Part shown: positions 48,088 through 57,567 of the stretch, piece by piece
Layout: every line of letters starts with the position of its first letter
Numbering within the stretch: the first letter of the stretch is position 1
DNA from: Ureibacillus xyleni
Lineage (GTDB): Bacteria > Bacillota > Bacilli > Bacillales_A > Planococcaceae
Reading direction: 5' to 3'
Length of the DNA stretch: 64,000 bases
Assembly: GCF_900217795.1 (NCBI RefSeq)
Contig: NZ_OBMQ01000001.1
Span: forward strand, 611,011 to 675,010
Notes under the pieces: model-generated
The model's database searches: none
What the model was told of the DNA's origin: nothing
Seen by the model: only the letters and a program-made list of their open reading frames with translations
Program-made: the position numbers and the translations under genes

Positions 48088-48095
48088 CTTTTGGG
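48088..48095 (+). other. candidate EBS1 of the polC intron
   Basis: CTTTTGGG, about 380 nt into the intron, can pair along its full length (one G-U pair) with the last eight bases of the 5' exon, CCCGAAAG (47700-47707). This is the pairing expected between EBS1 and IBS1. Chosen by complementarity only. Confidence 0.45.
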
Positions 48096-48459
48096 GGTGT
48101 GACTGCGTTTATCCATTCGAAGGATATTCGGTACAGCAAGTAACCTGCTTTTGCTGTACTAGGTGACGGGTTAGAGAGAGTACCTAAGGCAACCATATTT
48201 AAGGGATAGTTTTATACGGAACGTGTGAAGGCTACTAGATGGATGGAGGAGCCAAATGAAGTCTTGAAAGTAGGAAATGACTTTCTTAAAGTAGCTGGCA
48301 GCAGCCCGTAGTAGCGTTGAAGCATCTGTAATGGATGTAGAGCGAAGGGGCATAGTCAAACGATAGGTTATAAACAATCGCTAATGCTAAGAAACTCCGT
48401 TGAGAATAAATTACTTGGTAAGTGTAACTAATACGATTTTATTGTAGAGGTGACTGCCA

Positions 48460-50400
48460 TTGAAACTTAGCATACCGAAATCGGAAGAAGAATTTCAACA
48501 ATAAAAAGATAGGTTATATGAAGAAACGAAAGTAGCCCTATCCCAAAATAAACAACCAATTTTTAAAGGTATTCTTGAGGTAGCACAATGTGACGTTGTT
48601 ATTCTAACTGCATTTCATAAGTTGAAGGGCAATAAAGGTAGCGATACTCCAGGTGTAGATGAAAAAACGATGCGTACTGATATTCTAAATAAGGACTTTA
48701 AAAAGGTTTTAAAAGAAGTAAAAAATCAGTTTCAGCATTATACACCGAATATGGTTAGAAGAGTACACATCCCAAAAGACAATGGAGAAACGAGACCACT
48801 TGGAATTCCAACTATTGTTGATAGGGTAGTGCAAGAATGTATTCGAAGTGTGTTAGAACCGATATGTGAAGCTCAATTTTTCGAGCATTCTTATGGGTTT
48901 AGACAATGGAGAAGTACAGAGCATGCACTCAGTCGAGTAACGGATGTCGTACAAAAAACGGGTTATCATTGGGTTATTGAAGGGGATATTTCAAAATTTT
49001 TCGATACAGTCAATCATACGAAATTGATTAAAATACTTTGGTCATTCGGTATTCAAGATAGACGCATTTTAATGATGATTAAAGCAATGCTTCAATCGGG
49101 CGTGATGGACGAGATTATTAAAAGTGATTTAGGAACTCCACAGGGTGGAATTATTTCACCACTACTAGCAAATGTGTATTTAACACCTTTCGATAACTTT
49201 GTTACAAGAGAGTATGAACGGAAAAAGTTGAGAAAAGAATATAGTTCAGGACAGCGAAGCTTAATACTGCGGGGATTGTCTGGGAAACCTAGAATCAAAC
49301 CAATTCCATGCTACCTCATTCGCTATGCGGATGACTGGGTAGTTGTAACGAACAGTAAAAAGAATGCTGAAAAACTTGTATATAAATACGAGAAGTATTT
49401 GCGAGAAACACTGAAACTTACGCTTTCCATAACAAAGACGAAAATTACAAATGTTCGTTCAAAAGCTATTGAGTTTTTAGGTTATAAATATAAACAAGTC
49501 CGAGGAAAAGCAGAAAAAGGCTATATCTCTAGAACAAAGCCGATTGAAGATAAATTAGATAAGAAAATTATCGAATTGCTAAAAGACATTAAAATGCTGA
49601 AAAAATGTAAAGATACCGAAACACTTATTTCAGATATAAATATCATCAACTCAAAAATACGTGGTCTTATTAACTATTATCAAGTGACAACTTGGGGTTC
49701 TGAGTCCATGAAAAAGTATAATCAACGAGTGAGATGGGCGGCTTATAGAGCTATTAGGCGAAGGCTTGGTGCAAAAAGTGCTAAAGGGAAAAATAAAAAG
49801 GTTGACTGGATGAGAGCCAACCTTTGTACAAATTTGATAGAACTGCATAGTAACTATACCACAACTTTGCCAACACTGAAATATAAAGAGCATGTAATTG
49901 GCGTAACGGACTTAGCATTTATTAAGTTTCAACAGCCTACTTTGTTTAATCAAATGGAAACACCATTTACTAAAGAAGGTAGGGAACGTCATTTAACGCG
50001 ATTAAGAAAAAGACCAAAACAGTTTCGTTTAGATTTTATCTTCGGTGCAGATGCAATGGCAACCCGAAGATTATTGGCTAATAAGAAAAAGAAAAAACGG
50101 TTGTATAACTTTGAGTTTTATTTAAATAGGGCATATGCTTTTAATCGAGATAAAGGGAAATGTAGAATATGTGGAAAAGAAATTGCTCCACATGAAATTG
50201 AGACACATCATGTTAATCCGAATTTAACAACTGAACTTGTTAATCGGGTAAGCAACTTAGCTTCGTTACATGCTAGTTGTCACAATGACATGCATAACCT
50301 GACATTAACCGAAACTTTATTACTTGCTAAAGGTTATACTACAACCTCAGTAAAGAAAATTCTTAACTTCAGAAACAAATTAGCGATGAATAGTTTATAA
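48460..50400 (+). pseudogene. Intron-encoded reverse transcriptase/maturase/HNH protein with in-frame stop
   Basis: The natural start appears to be TTG 48460 (AGAGGTGACT upstream), giving MKLSIPKSEEEFQQ, then TAA at 48502-48504, then DRLYEETKVALSQ and an open frame to 50400. The frame resumes with RT landmarks: AFHKLKGNKGSDTPGVD, EGDISKFFDTVNH, GTPQGGIISPLLANVYL, catalytic IRYADDWVVV, maturase (X) domain, and a C-terminal HNH endonuclease with CRICGKE, ETHHVNPN and SCHNDMHN. Only one base change separates it from a 645-residue intact protein. An internal TTG at 48622 could give a 592-residue form lacking the first 54 residues. Either a real lesion or a sequencing error. Confidence 0.85.
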
Positions 50401-50412
50401 ACGTTTGATGGA

Positions 50413-50446
50413 ACGCCGTATGAATTGAAAGGTTCACGTACGGTGT
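50413..50446 (+). ncRNA. Group II intron domain V
   Basis: Exactly 34 nt: a 10-bp lower helix starting ACGCCGTATG, a 4-bp upper helix AATT/GGTT capped by GAAA, and a 2-nt CA bulge on the 3' side. The catalytic triad reads CGC (paired with GUG) rather than AGC. All positions can pair, so the ribozyme core appears intact. Confidence 0.93.
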
Positions 50447-50448
50447 GA

Positions 50449-50506
50449 AGTGGGGGAAAATGAAGTCCTAACGAGTAGGGTCGAGGATGGATTTACCTAT
50501 CACTAT
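50449..50506 (+). ncRNA. Group II intron domain VI with branch-point A
   Basis: AGTGGGG pairs with CCTATCACT near the 3' end, leaving A50499 bulged, seven bases before the last intron base. The helix continues AAAT with ATTT. Bulged A at this distance is the expected lariat branch point. Confidence 0.8.
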
Positions 50507-51021
50507 CCCATGCTGCAGCATATGTTTTAATGGCAGTACGTATAGCGTGGTTTAAAGTACACCATCCTATTCTTTATTACGCTGCATACTTTACTGTTCG
50601 TGCAAGTGACTTTGATTTAATCGCCATGACGCAAGGCTCTGCAGTTATTCGTTCTCGGATTGATGAAATTAATGCAAAAGGTTTAGAAGCATCTAAAAAA
50701 GAGAAGGATTTACTAACAGTTTTAGAACTTGCACTAGAAATGTGTGAACGAGGAATGAACTTTAAGAAAGTTGATCTATACCGCTCAAAAGCAAGTGAAT
50801 TTATTATCGACGGAAATTCCTTAATTCCACCGTTTGATGCAATACCAGGACTTGGTACGAACGTTGCAAAAGCCATCGTTGCAGCAAGAGAGGAAAAAGA
50901 GTTTTTATCGAAAGAAGACTTGCAACAGCGCGGTAGAGTTTCTAAAACAATCATCGAATATTTAGACACGCTAGGATGTTTAGAAGGCCTTCCAGATGCT
51001 AACCAACTGTCATTATTCTAA
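50507..51021 (+). CDS. polC: PolC 3' exon
   Basis: Continues codon 1270 of Pol[21 protein letters not shown] (fingers), [14 protein letters not shown], a helix-hairpin-helix segment [18 protein letters not shown] and the C-terminal tail NQLSLF, the Q-x-x-L-F-like peptide that binds the sliding clamp. It has no ribosome site or suitable start of its own in the right place; the ATG at 50530 is internal to the conserved motif. It is therefore only useful after splicing. A terminator follows at 51122. Confidence 0.96.
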
Positions 51022-51121
51022 GGTTTTCAACTGCCATTTAAGATACAAAATAGTGTAAATTTGCATTTACTAAAAGTTTATGCTATTGTTATGGTAATAA
51101 TTTGTTGATAGTTTTTACAGC

Positions 51122-51150
51122 AAAGAGTGGGTTTTTATCCCGCTCTTTTC
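51122..51150 (+). terminator. Terminator after polC
   Basis: AAAGAGTGGG pairs with CCCGCTCTTT (one U-G) around TTTTTAT; a short T-rich tail follows. Confidence 0.8.
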
Positions 51151-51179
51151 TGTTGTTAGGATTATCCAAATTATCCCAC

Positions 51180-51223
51180 TTGAACTTAAGTTCAATTTTA
51201 ATTTCACCATTTATGGTGGAATT
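51180..51223 (+). promoter_or_regulatory. Palindromic leader elements upstream of rimP
   Basis: TTGAACTTAAGTTCAA (51180-51195) is a perfect 16-bp palindrome. Four bases later comes AATTTCACCA-ttta-TGGTGGAATT (51200-51223), a 10-bp hairpin with one U-G. Neither has a T run suited to termination. They lie about 110-150 bp before the rimP start and could be an operator plus a leader hairpin for the rimP-nusA-infB operon. The rest of 51022-51328 contains only the polC terminator and AT-rich DNA. Confidence 0.5.
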
Positions 51224-51328
51224 TTGCGTTTATAGGGGATAGTAAAAGTAAGAAACTATCATTGCATAGTGCAGCATGCTTACAACATTCAATTTTTAAT
51301 AAGCGCCAAATTACGTTGGGAGGATACC

Positions 51329-51805
51329 ATGAGTAAAGTAACGTCAGTAATTGAAGAGCTTGTTACACCTATTTTAGAAGAGCTAAAACTTGAATTAGTC
51401 GACATAGAATTTGTGAAAGAAGGTCGTAACTGGTTCCTTCGTGTATATATCGATACACCTGAAGGCGGAATAGATATCGACCAGTGTGCTATTGTTAGTG
51501 AGCGTTTAAGTCTCGTTTTGGATGAAAAAGACCCTATCGAGCAAAACTATTATCTAGAAGTTTCTTCTCCTGGTGCAGAACGACCATTAAAGAAAGAATC
51601 TGATTTTGAAAAAGCAGTTGGTAAATTTATTTATGTAAAAACATACGAGCCAATAAAAGATATGAAAGAATTCCAAGGCTATCTAAAAGCATATACTGAA
51701 CAAGGTTTAGAGCTAGAAGTTCGTATAAAAACACGTAAAATCAATATTACAATTGAAAAAGAAAAAATCGCAAAAGCACGACTTGCCATCGATTTTTCTT
51801 CATAA
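51329..51805 (+). CDS. rimP: Ribosome maturation factor RimP
   Basis: 30S assembly factor. From ATG 51329 (GGGAGGAT upstream) it has 158 residues: the N-terminal alpha/beta domain with [20 protein letters not shown], the motif [15 protein letters not shown], and a C-terminal SH3-like domain. The frame remains open upstream to 51269 but lacks a ribosome site there. First gene of the rimP-nusA-rnpM-rplGA-infB operon. Confidence 0.96.
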   Translation: MSKVTSVIEELVTPILEELKLELVDIEFVKEGRNWFLRVYIDTPEGGIDIDQCAIVSERLSLVLDEKDPIEQNYYLEVSSPGAERPLKKESDFEKAVGKFIYVKTYEPIKDMKEFQGYLKAYTEQGLELEVRIKTRKINITIEKEKIAKARLAIDFSS

Positions 51806-51831
51806 CGCATATATTTAGGAGTGAAAACAAA

Positions 51832-52980
51832 ATGAGTAGTGATTTACTAGATGCTTTAACTGCTCTGGAGCAGCAAAAAGGAATTTCCAGAGAGGTTCTT
51901 GTTGAAGCAATCGAAGCGGCATTAGTAACTGCATATAAACGAAACTTTAATCAAGCACAAAATGTTCGTGTTGATTTAAACTTGGAAAATGGCTCTATGA
52001 TCGTTTATTCTCGTAAAGATGTTGTAGAAGAAGTAGAAGATGATCGCCTTCAAATTGCTGTTGAAGATGCCAAAGAAATTAACCCTGCATATGAAGTTGG
52101 CGATGTTTTAGAGCAAGAGGTTACACCACGTAACTTTGGCCGTATTGCTGCTCAAACTGCAAAACAAGTGGTGACACAAAGAGTACGTGAAGCAGAGCGT
52201 GGATTAATTTTCGAAGAGTTTGTAGACCGTACTGATGATATTGTGAATGGTATAATTGAACGCCAGGATGCAAGGAATATCTATATTAGTTTAGGTAAAG
52301 TTGAAGCAGCCTTACCGGTAAATGAACAAATTCAAGGTGAAGTTTATAAACCACAACAAAGAATTCGTGTATATATTACGAAAGTTGAACGAACTACTCG
52401 TGGTCCTCAAGTAATTGTTTCACGTACACACCCAGGTCTGCTACGTCGATTATTTGAAATGGAAGTACCTGAAATTTATGAAGGCATCGTGGAAATTAAA
52501 TCCATTGCCCGTGAAGCTGGGGACCGTTCAAAGATTTCCGTTTATGCTCATAACGAAGAAGTGGATGCAGTTGGTGCTTGTGTTGGTGCTAAGGGTGCAC
52601 GTGTACAAACAATCGTAAACGAACTAAATGGTGAAAAAATTGATATAGTAGAATGGTCAGAAGATCCTGTGGTTTTCGTTGCTAATGCTTTAAGCCCTTC
52701 TAAAGTATTAGATGTACAGGTAAATGAAGAAGAAAAGTCTACAACTGTTGTAGTACCAGATTACCAACTATCCCTCGCTATCGGAAAACGTGGTCAAAAT
52801 GCAAGACTTGCTGCCAAATTAACAGGTTGGAAAATTGATATTAAAAGTGAAACAGATGCTCGTGAGCTAGGTATTTATCCTTCCGAATCAAGTAGATTTA
52901 TTCAAGAACAAGATAATGACAATGATTCATTGTATGATGAAGATATTGAATACGATTTATATCAAGACGACGAAGAATAA
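51832..52980 (+). CDS. nusA: Transcription factor NusA
   Basis: Elongation/termination factor that binds RNA polymerase and nascent RNA. 382 residues: N-terminal RNAP-binding domain (about 1-125), S1 domain (GIIERQDARNIYISLGKVEA), KH1 (VGACVGAKGARVQTI) and KH2 (LAIGKRGQNARLAAKLTGW), ending in an acidic tail (EDIEYDLYQDDEE). It lacks the C-terminal acidic repeats of enterobacterial NusA, as usual in Firmicutes. Confidence 0.98.
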   Translation: MSSDLLDALTALEQQKGISREVLVEAIEAALVTAYKRNFNQAQNVRVDLNLENGSMIVYSRKDVVEEVEDDRLQIAVEDAKEINPAYEVGDVLEQEVTPRNFGRIAAQTAKQVVTQRVREAERGLIFEEFVDRTDDIVNGIIERQDARNIYISLGKVEAALPVNEQIQGEVYKPQQRIRVYITKVERTTRGPQVIVSRTHPGLLRRLFEMEVPEIYEGIVEIKSIAREAGDRSKISVYAHNEEVDAVGACVGAKGARVQTIVNELNGEKIDIVEWSEDPVVFVANALSPSKVLDVQVNEEEKSTTVVVPDYQLSLAIGKRGQNARLAAKLTGWKIDIKSETDARELGIYPSESSRFIQEQDNDNDSLYDEDIEYDLYQDDEE

Positions 52981-53032
52981 AAAACTTTACAAGCTTTAAG
53001 ATTTTTGTTTTATGAGGAAAGGTGAAGTTCTC

Positions 53033-53311
53033 ATGGCTACTCAAAGAAAAGTACCATTACGGAAATGTGTCGTAACTGGAGAAAGCTTGCCTAAAAAATC
53101 AATGATACGGATTGTTCGCTCTAAAGAAGGAGAAGTATCAGTAGATAATACAGGAAAAAAATCAGGTCGCGGTGCTTATATATCAAAGTCAGAAGAGGCT
53201 GTTGAATTAGCCAAAAAGAAAAATATATTAGAGCGCCATTTAGAAGTGAAAATACCAGACGAAATCTACGATGAAATTATTAAATTGATTCGTAGGGAGT
53301 CTATTTTATGA
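53033..53311 (+). CDS. rnpM: RnpM (YlxR), RNA-binding RNase P modulator
   Basis: YlxR-family protein, 92 residues from ATG 53033 (AGGAAAGGTG upstream). Motifs KVPLRKCVVTGE, RIVRSKEGEVSVD and GKKSGRGAYISKS are typical. Recent work on B. subtilis reports binding to RNase P RNA and modulation of its activity; older annotation is just YlxR. Overlaps rplGA by 4 bases. Confidence 0.92.
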   Translation: MATQRKVPLRKCVVTGESLPKKSMIRIVRSKEGEVSVDNTGKKSGRGAYISKSEEAVELAKKKNILERHLEVKIPDEIYDEIIKLIRRESIL

Positions 53312-53613
53312 GTCAAAAGGTGTTTCAACTATTAGGTCTCGCTGCTAGAGCAAGAAAAGTAATTTCAGGCGAAGAATTAGTTGTGAAAGAAATTCGCAAC
53401 AACAAAGCAAAACTAGTATTGTTAGCTAATGACGCCGCTCATAATTCAAGTAAAAAAATTCAAGATAAGTGTACGTTTTACAACGTTGAGTATCATGTCT
53501 TTGGTGATCGCTACCAGCTCGGAAATGCTATTGGTAAAGAAGCACGTGTCGTAATCGCTATTACAGATAGCGGGTTTGCGAAGAAGATGTCTAATCTACT
53601 CAACGAAATATAA
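53308..53613 (+). CDS. rplGA: L7Ae-family K-turn-binding protein YlxQ (RplGA)
   Basis: A 101-residue L7Ae/L30e/S12e-type RNA-binding protein: [40 protein letters not shown] and [20 protein letters not shown]. Members bind K-turn RNAs. ATG overlaps the rnpM stop. Confidence 0.93.
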   Translation: MSQKVFQLLGLAARARKVISGEELVVKEIRNNKAKLVLLANDAAHNSSKKIQDKCTFYNVEYHVFGDRYQLGNAIGKEARVVIAITDSGFAKKMSNLLNEI

Positions 53614-53627
53614 TCGGGGGTGAGCAG

Positions 53628-55847
53628 ATGACCAAAATCAGAGTTCATGAATATGCAAGAAAAGTTAACAAGTCAAGTAAAGAAGTAATAGAAGAACTGA
53701 GTAAATTCAATATAAAAGTAACAAACCATATGTCTATGCTAGAAGGTGATGCAGTTTCGAAACTAGATACTGTATTTACTCGTAGTACGAATACAAGTAA
53801 TTCTGCAAATACAAATCAAAAAGCCGCTACTAATGTAGCATCAAAACCAAAAAATACATCGAAAGAACAACAAATGACTAAACAAAAAAAACCTACAAAT
53901 AACTCAAATAACGAAAATAAACAATCTACTCAAGGACCAAATAAAAAAGTCAACCATAACAACAATAAGAATATGGATCAAAATAAAAAAGGTGGATTTA
54001 ATCAACGTAAAAAACCAGGAATCCATGGTGGGAAACGACGTCATCCAAAAACTCATCTACCTACACTTCCTGCAACACCGAAAGAATTACCAGAAAAAAT
54101 CACGTTTTATGAATCTTTATCAGTTGCTGATTTAGCGAAAAAACTTCACCGTGAACCATCTGAAATTATTAAAAAGTTATTTATGCTTGGTGTAATGGCT
54201 ACAATAAACCAAGAATTAGACAAAGATGCAATTGAATTAATTTGTGCTGATTATGGTGTTGAAGTTGAAGAAGAAGTTCGCGTGGATATTACTGACTTAG
54301 AAGTATATTTTGAACAAACTGAGGAAGTAAACGATGAAGAATTAACAGAACGTCCACCAGTTGTGACAATTATGGGACATGTTGACCATGGGAAAACAAC
54401 TTTATTAGACTCTATTCGTCATACAAAAGTTACTGCAGGTGAAGCAGGCGGTATCACGCAACATATCGGTGCTTATCAAGTTGTCGTAAATGATAAGAAA
54501 ATTACATTCTTAGATACACCGGGGCATGCTGCATTTACGACAATGCGTGCACGTGGAGCAAAAATTACAGATTTAGCGATTATTGTTGTAGCTGCAGATG
54601 ATGGTGTAATGCCACAAACTGTGGAAGCTATCAATCATGCTAAAGCTGCTGAAGTTCCAATTATTGTCGCAGTGAATAAAATGGATAAACCATCCGCAAA
54701 TCCTGATCGCGTTATGCAAGAATTAACAGAACATGGATTAGTACCAGAAGATTGGGGCGGCGATACAATTTTTGTTCCAATTTCAGCCTTAAAAGGTGAA
54801 GGTATTGATACGCTATTAGAGATGATACTATTAGTGTCTGAAGTAGCAGAATTAAAAGCATCTCCAAGCCGTTCAGCTATTGGTACTGTAATTGAAGCAC
54901 AACTTGATAAAGGTAGAGGTTCAGTTGCTACGCTTCTAGTGCAAGATGGTACGTTACGTATTGGTGACCCTATTGTTGTTGGTCATGCTTATGGACGTGT
55001 CCGCGCAATGGTTAATGATGTTGGCCGCCGTGTAAAAGAAGCAGGCCCAGCTACTCCAGTAGAAATCACTGGTATTAACGAAGTACCTCAAGCAGGTGAT
55101 CGTTTCGTCGTATTCGATGATGAAAAAACAGCTCGTTCTGTTGGGGAATCTCGTGCAATGACAGCGATCCAAGCAAGTCGCTCAGAAAAACAACGTGTTA
55201 CATTAGATAATTTATTCGAACAAATGTCTCAAGGTGACGTGAAAGAATTAAACTTAATCGTCAAAGCAGATGTTCAAGGTACAGTTGAAGCAATGGCTGC
55301 ATCTTTAATGAAAATTGATGTAGAAGGCGTAAACGTAAAAATTATCCACACTGGTGCAGGTGCAATCACTGAATCAGATATTACGCTTGCTGCTGCATCC
55401 AACGCAATTGTTATTGGATTTAACGTTCGTCCAGATGTCAATGCAAAACGTGCCGCAGAAGAAGAAGGCGTAGATATTCGTCTACACCGCATCATTTATA
55501 AAGTAATTGAAGAAATTGAAGCGGCAATGAAAGGTATGCTTGATCCAGAGTATGAAGAAAAAATTATCGGTCAAGCTGAAGTTCGTCAAACAATTAAAGT
55601 ATCTAAAGTTGGTACGATTGCTGGTTCTTATGTAACAGAAGGAAAAATCACACGTGATTCAGGTGTTCGTGTAATTCGCGATGGCATCGTAGTATTCGAA
55701 GGTGAATTAGATTCATTAAAACGTTTCAAAGATGACGCGAAAGAAGTAGCGAAAGGGTACGAATGTGGTATGACGATTAAAAACTTCAACGACATTAAAG
55801 AAGGCGATATTATCGAAGCCTTCATTATGGAAGAAATTAAACGATAG
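53628..55847 (+). CDS. infB: Translation initiation factor IF-2
   Basis: GTPase delivering fMet-tRNA to the 30S subunit. 739 residues: IF2_N ([20 protein letters not shown]), an Asn/Lys-rich low-complexity linker (about 60-145), a second IF2_N-like domain, G-domain with GHVDHGKTT near 250 and NKMD, then domains II-IV. GGGGTGAGC precedes ATG. The stop overlaps the ylxP GTG start. Confidence 0.98.
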   Translation: MTKIRVHEYARKVNKSSKEVIEELSKFNIKVTNHMSMLEGDAVSKLDTVFTRSTNTSNSANTNQKAATNVASKPKNTSKEQQMTKQKKPTNNSNNENKQSTQGPNKKVNHNNNKNMDQNKKGGFNQRKKPGIHGGKRRHPKTHLPTLPATPKELPEKITFYESLSVADLAKKLHREPSEIIKKLFMLGVMATINQELDKDAIELICADYGVEVEEEVRVDITDLEVYFEQTEEVNDEELTERPPVVTIMGHVDHGKTTLLDSIRHTKVTAGEAGGITQHIGAYQVVVNDKKITFLDTPGHAAFTTMRARGAKITDLAIIVVAADDGVMPQTVEAINHAKAAEVPIIVAVNKMDKPSANPDRVMQELTEHGLVPEDWGGDTIFVPISALKGEGIDTLLEMILLVSEVAELKASPSRSAIGTVIEAQLDKGRGSVATLLVQDGTLRIGDPIVVGHAYGRVRAMVNDVGRRVKEAGPATPVEITGINEVPQAGDRFVVFDDEKTARSVGESRAMTAIQASRSEKQRVTLDNLFEQMSQGDVKELNLIVKADVQGTVEAMAASLMKIDVEGVNVKIIHTGAGAITESDITLAAASNAIVIGFNVRPDVNAKRAAEEEGVDIRLHRIIYKVIEEIEAAMKGMLDPEYEEKIIGQAEVRQTIKVSKVGTIAGSYVTEGKITRDSGVRVIRDGIVVFEGELDSLKRFKDDAKEVAKGYECGMTIKNFNDIKEGDIIEAFIMEEIKR

Positions 55848-56125
55848 TGATTGTTTACGTAGAAGTTGAATATCAAATACCCGACGCCCATTCGTTAAAA
55901 GAAAAACGTGCAGTTCTCCAGCGAATGATAACTCGTACAAAACAAAAATTTAATGTCTCAATAGCAGAAATCGACCATCAAAATGTTTGGCAACGAACAA
56001 GATTAGCACTTGCTGTAGTTTCATCATCAAAACCAAGTGCTGAACGAGAAATTAACAATGCCCTTCATTTTTTACAATCAAACCCTGCATGGGAACAGCT
56101 TGAAGTATGGCGCGATTATTTCTAA
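55847..56125 (+). CDS. ylxP: YlxP, DUF503 family protein
   Basis: 92-residue conserved protein between infB and rbfA (EVEYQIPDAHSLKEKRAVLQ, SIAEIDHQNVWQRTRLALAV). The start is GTG overlapping the infB stop, with no ribosome site of its own, so translation should depend on ribosomes leaving infB. Ferredoxin-like fold expected; role probably in ribosome assembly or translation by context, not established. Confidence 0.88.
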   Translation: MIVYVEVEYQIPDAHSLKEKRAVLQRMITRTKQKFNVSIAEIDHQNVWQRTRLALAVVSSSKPSAEREINNALHFLQSNPAWEQLEVWRDYF

Positions 56126-56201
56126 AAATAATGGTGACAATAATTAAATACGAAAATTGTTTAACGAGTTTTCATCATCTTAATAAAGAGGTGACTCATC
56201 T

Positions 56202-56543
56202 ATGTCATTACGTTCAAATCGTATCGCAGAACAAATGAAAAAAGAGCTTGGCGACATTATTACTCGTAAGTTAAAGGACCCCCGTGTTGGTTTTGTAACA
56301 GTTACGGATGTAGATGTTACAGGCGATCTACAACAAGCAACAGTATATATATCAGCCCTTGGTAGTGAACGCGAACGTGAAGATACACTTAAAGCATTAA
56401 TGAAAGCATCAGGATTCATTCGTACTGAAATCGGGCACCGTATTCGCTTGAGACGGACTCCTGAAATAACATTTGAATTTGACTCATCTATTGAGTACGG
56501 AAATAAAATTGATGCACTATTACGCTCTCTTAACAACGATTAG
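56202..56543 (+). CDS. rbfA: Ribosome-binding factor A
   Basis: 30S maturation factor with a KH-like fold. 113 residues: [20 protein letters not shown]-type N terminus, [20 protein letters not shown], and [28 protein letters not shown] precedes ATG. A clear terminator follows before truB. Confidence 0.96.
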   Translation: MSLRSNRIAEQMKKELGDIITRKLKDPRVGFVTVTDVDVTGDLQQATVYISALGSEREREDTLKALMKASGFIRTEIGHRIRLRRTPEITFEFDSSIEYGNKIDALLRSLNND

Positions 56544-56579
56544 TGGTTAATGGACGCTAAAGTATTATTTTAAGAAGAG

Positions 56580-56619
56580 GTCTACATCTGCATATTTAAG
56601 TGCAATGTAGACTTTTTCT
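56580..56619 (+). terminator. Terminator between rbfA and truB
   Basis: GTCTACAT (C bulge) TGCA pairs with TGCA-ATGTAGAC around TATTTAAG, followed by TTTTT. It would close the rimP-rbfA operon. Confidence 0.88.
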
Positions 56620-56642
56620 ATTTCATCTAAAGGAGATTAAAC

Positions 56643-57554
56643 ATGAACGGAATTCTACCTCTTTGGAAAGAAAAAGGCATGACGAGTCATGATTGTGTTT
56701 TTAAGTTAAGAAGAATATTGAAAACAAAAAAAGTTGGACATACAGGAACGCTCGACCCGCAAGTTGAAGGGGTTCTACCTATTTGTATTGGACAAGCGAC
56801 AAGAATTGCGGAATATTTAACCGATGCGGGCAAAACATACGAAGCTGTGGTATCCATTGGTAGAACAACAGAAACAGAAGATGCAGAAGGAGAAACAATC
56901 GAGCAGGACTCCTCATATAAAAAATTAACAAAACAACAACTTTTAGATGCTTTAACAAAGTTAACAGGTGAAATTGAGCAAACACCTCCAATGTTTTCTG
57001 CAGTTAAAGTAAACGGGAAAAAACTATACGAATATGCCAGAAAAGGTGAAACGGTAGAAAGACCAACGAGAAAAGTAACAATTTATTCGTTAGAACTACT
57101 AAGCGATGAACATGTTTATGAAGGGCATGAAATTACGTTTCGTATCCGAATTACTTGTAGTAAGGGAACCTATATCCGTACTTTAGCAGTGCAAATTGGG
57201 GAACAATTAGGTTTTCCAGCGCATATGGCATCACTCGTGCGAACAGCATCTGGTACATTTTCTGAAAAGGATTGTGTTACATTAAAACAAGTTGAGGAAA
57301 TTGTTCAAGACGGGAAGATAAATGAAAAAATTCTTCCTATTGAATATGCACTCTCATCCTATCCATTTATTGAAATTACACAATCAATTGAAAAACAAAT
57401 TTTGAATGGACAAATACTACCTTTGCATGCATTATTAAAAGAAAATGATAAAATTGTATTTAGTAAAGGTGGTAAGGCTTTAGCAGTCTATGTTCCCCAT
57501 CCATCCAAAGAAGGACTAATGAAGCCTGAAAAAATGTTCCCGGAACTATCATAA
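56643..57554 (+). CDS. truB: tRNA pseudouridine(55) synthase TruB
   Basis: Makes pseudouridine 55 in the tRNA T-loop. 303 residues with catalytic D38 in VGHTGTLDPQVEGVLP, the QTPPMFSAVKVNGKKLYEYAR segment and the CSKGTYIRTLA motif; a C-terminal PUA-like domain follows. AAGGAG upstream. ribF follows after 13 bp. Confidence 0.97.
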   Translation: MNGILPLWKEKGMTSHDCVFKLRRILKTKKVGHTGTLDPQVEGVLPICIGQATRIAEYLTDAGKTYEAVVSIGRTTETEDAEGETIEQDSSYKKLTKQQLLDALTKLTGEIEQTPPMFSAVKVNGKKLYEYARKGETVERPTRKVTIYSLELLSDEHVYEGHEITFRIRITCSKGTYIRTLAVQIGEQLGFPAHMASLVRTASGTFSEKDCVTLKQVEEIVQDGKINEKILPIEYALSSYPFIEITQSIEKQILNGQILPLHALLKENDKIVFSKGGKALAVYVPHPSKEGLMKPEKMFPELS

Positions 57555-57567
57555 GGAGGCAATTCAC

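Larger units (their letters stand above)
47708..50506 (+). mobile_element. Group II intron with RT/maturase ORF, inserted in polC
   Basis: 2799 nt on the same strand as polC. The 5' end is GTGCG and the 3' end is CACTAT, fitting GUGYG...AY. The borders are fixed by protein logic: exon 1 ends in CCGAAAG and exon 2 begins CCCATGCTGC, joining to Pro-Lys-Ala-His-Ala-Ala-Ala-Tyr, the conserved HAAAY motif; the first Ala codon is split after its first base. Roughly 750 nt of structured RNA (domains I-III) precede the reverse transcriptase ORF in domain IV; domains V and VI follow it. Multiple hairpins (for example ACTACTG-CTTG-CAGTAGT) are visible. Probably bacterial class B by firmicute host and HNH-bearing protein, not verified. 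Confidence 0.96.

Noticed and set aside
47708-50506. An intein or simple insertion sequence in polC
   Set aside because: The insertion has stops in the polC frame immediately, so it is not an intein. No terminal inverted repeats or transposase are present; RT, domain V and GTGCG borders define a group II intron.
50530-51021. A separate small gene starting at ATG 50530
   Set aside because: The ATG is an internal Met of the conserved polC segment [15 protein letters not shown] and has no ribosome site; this is exon 2.
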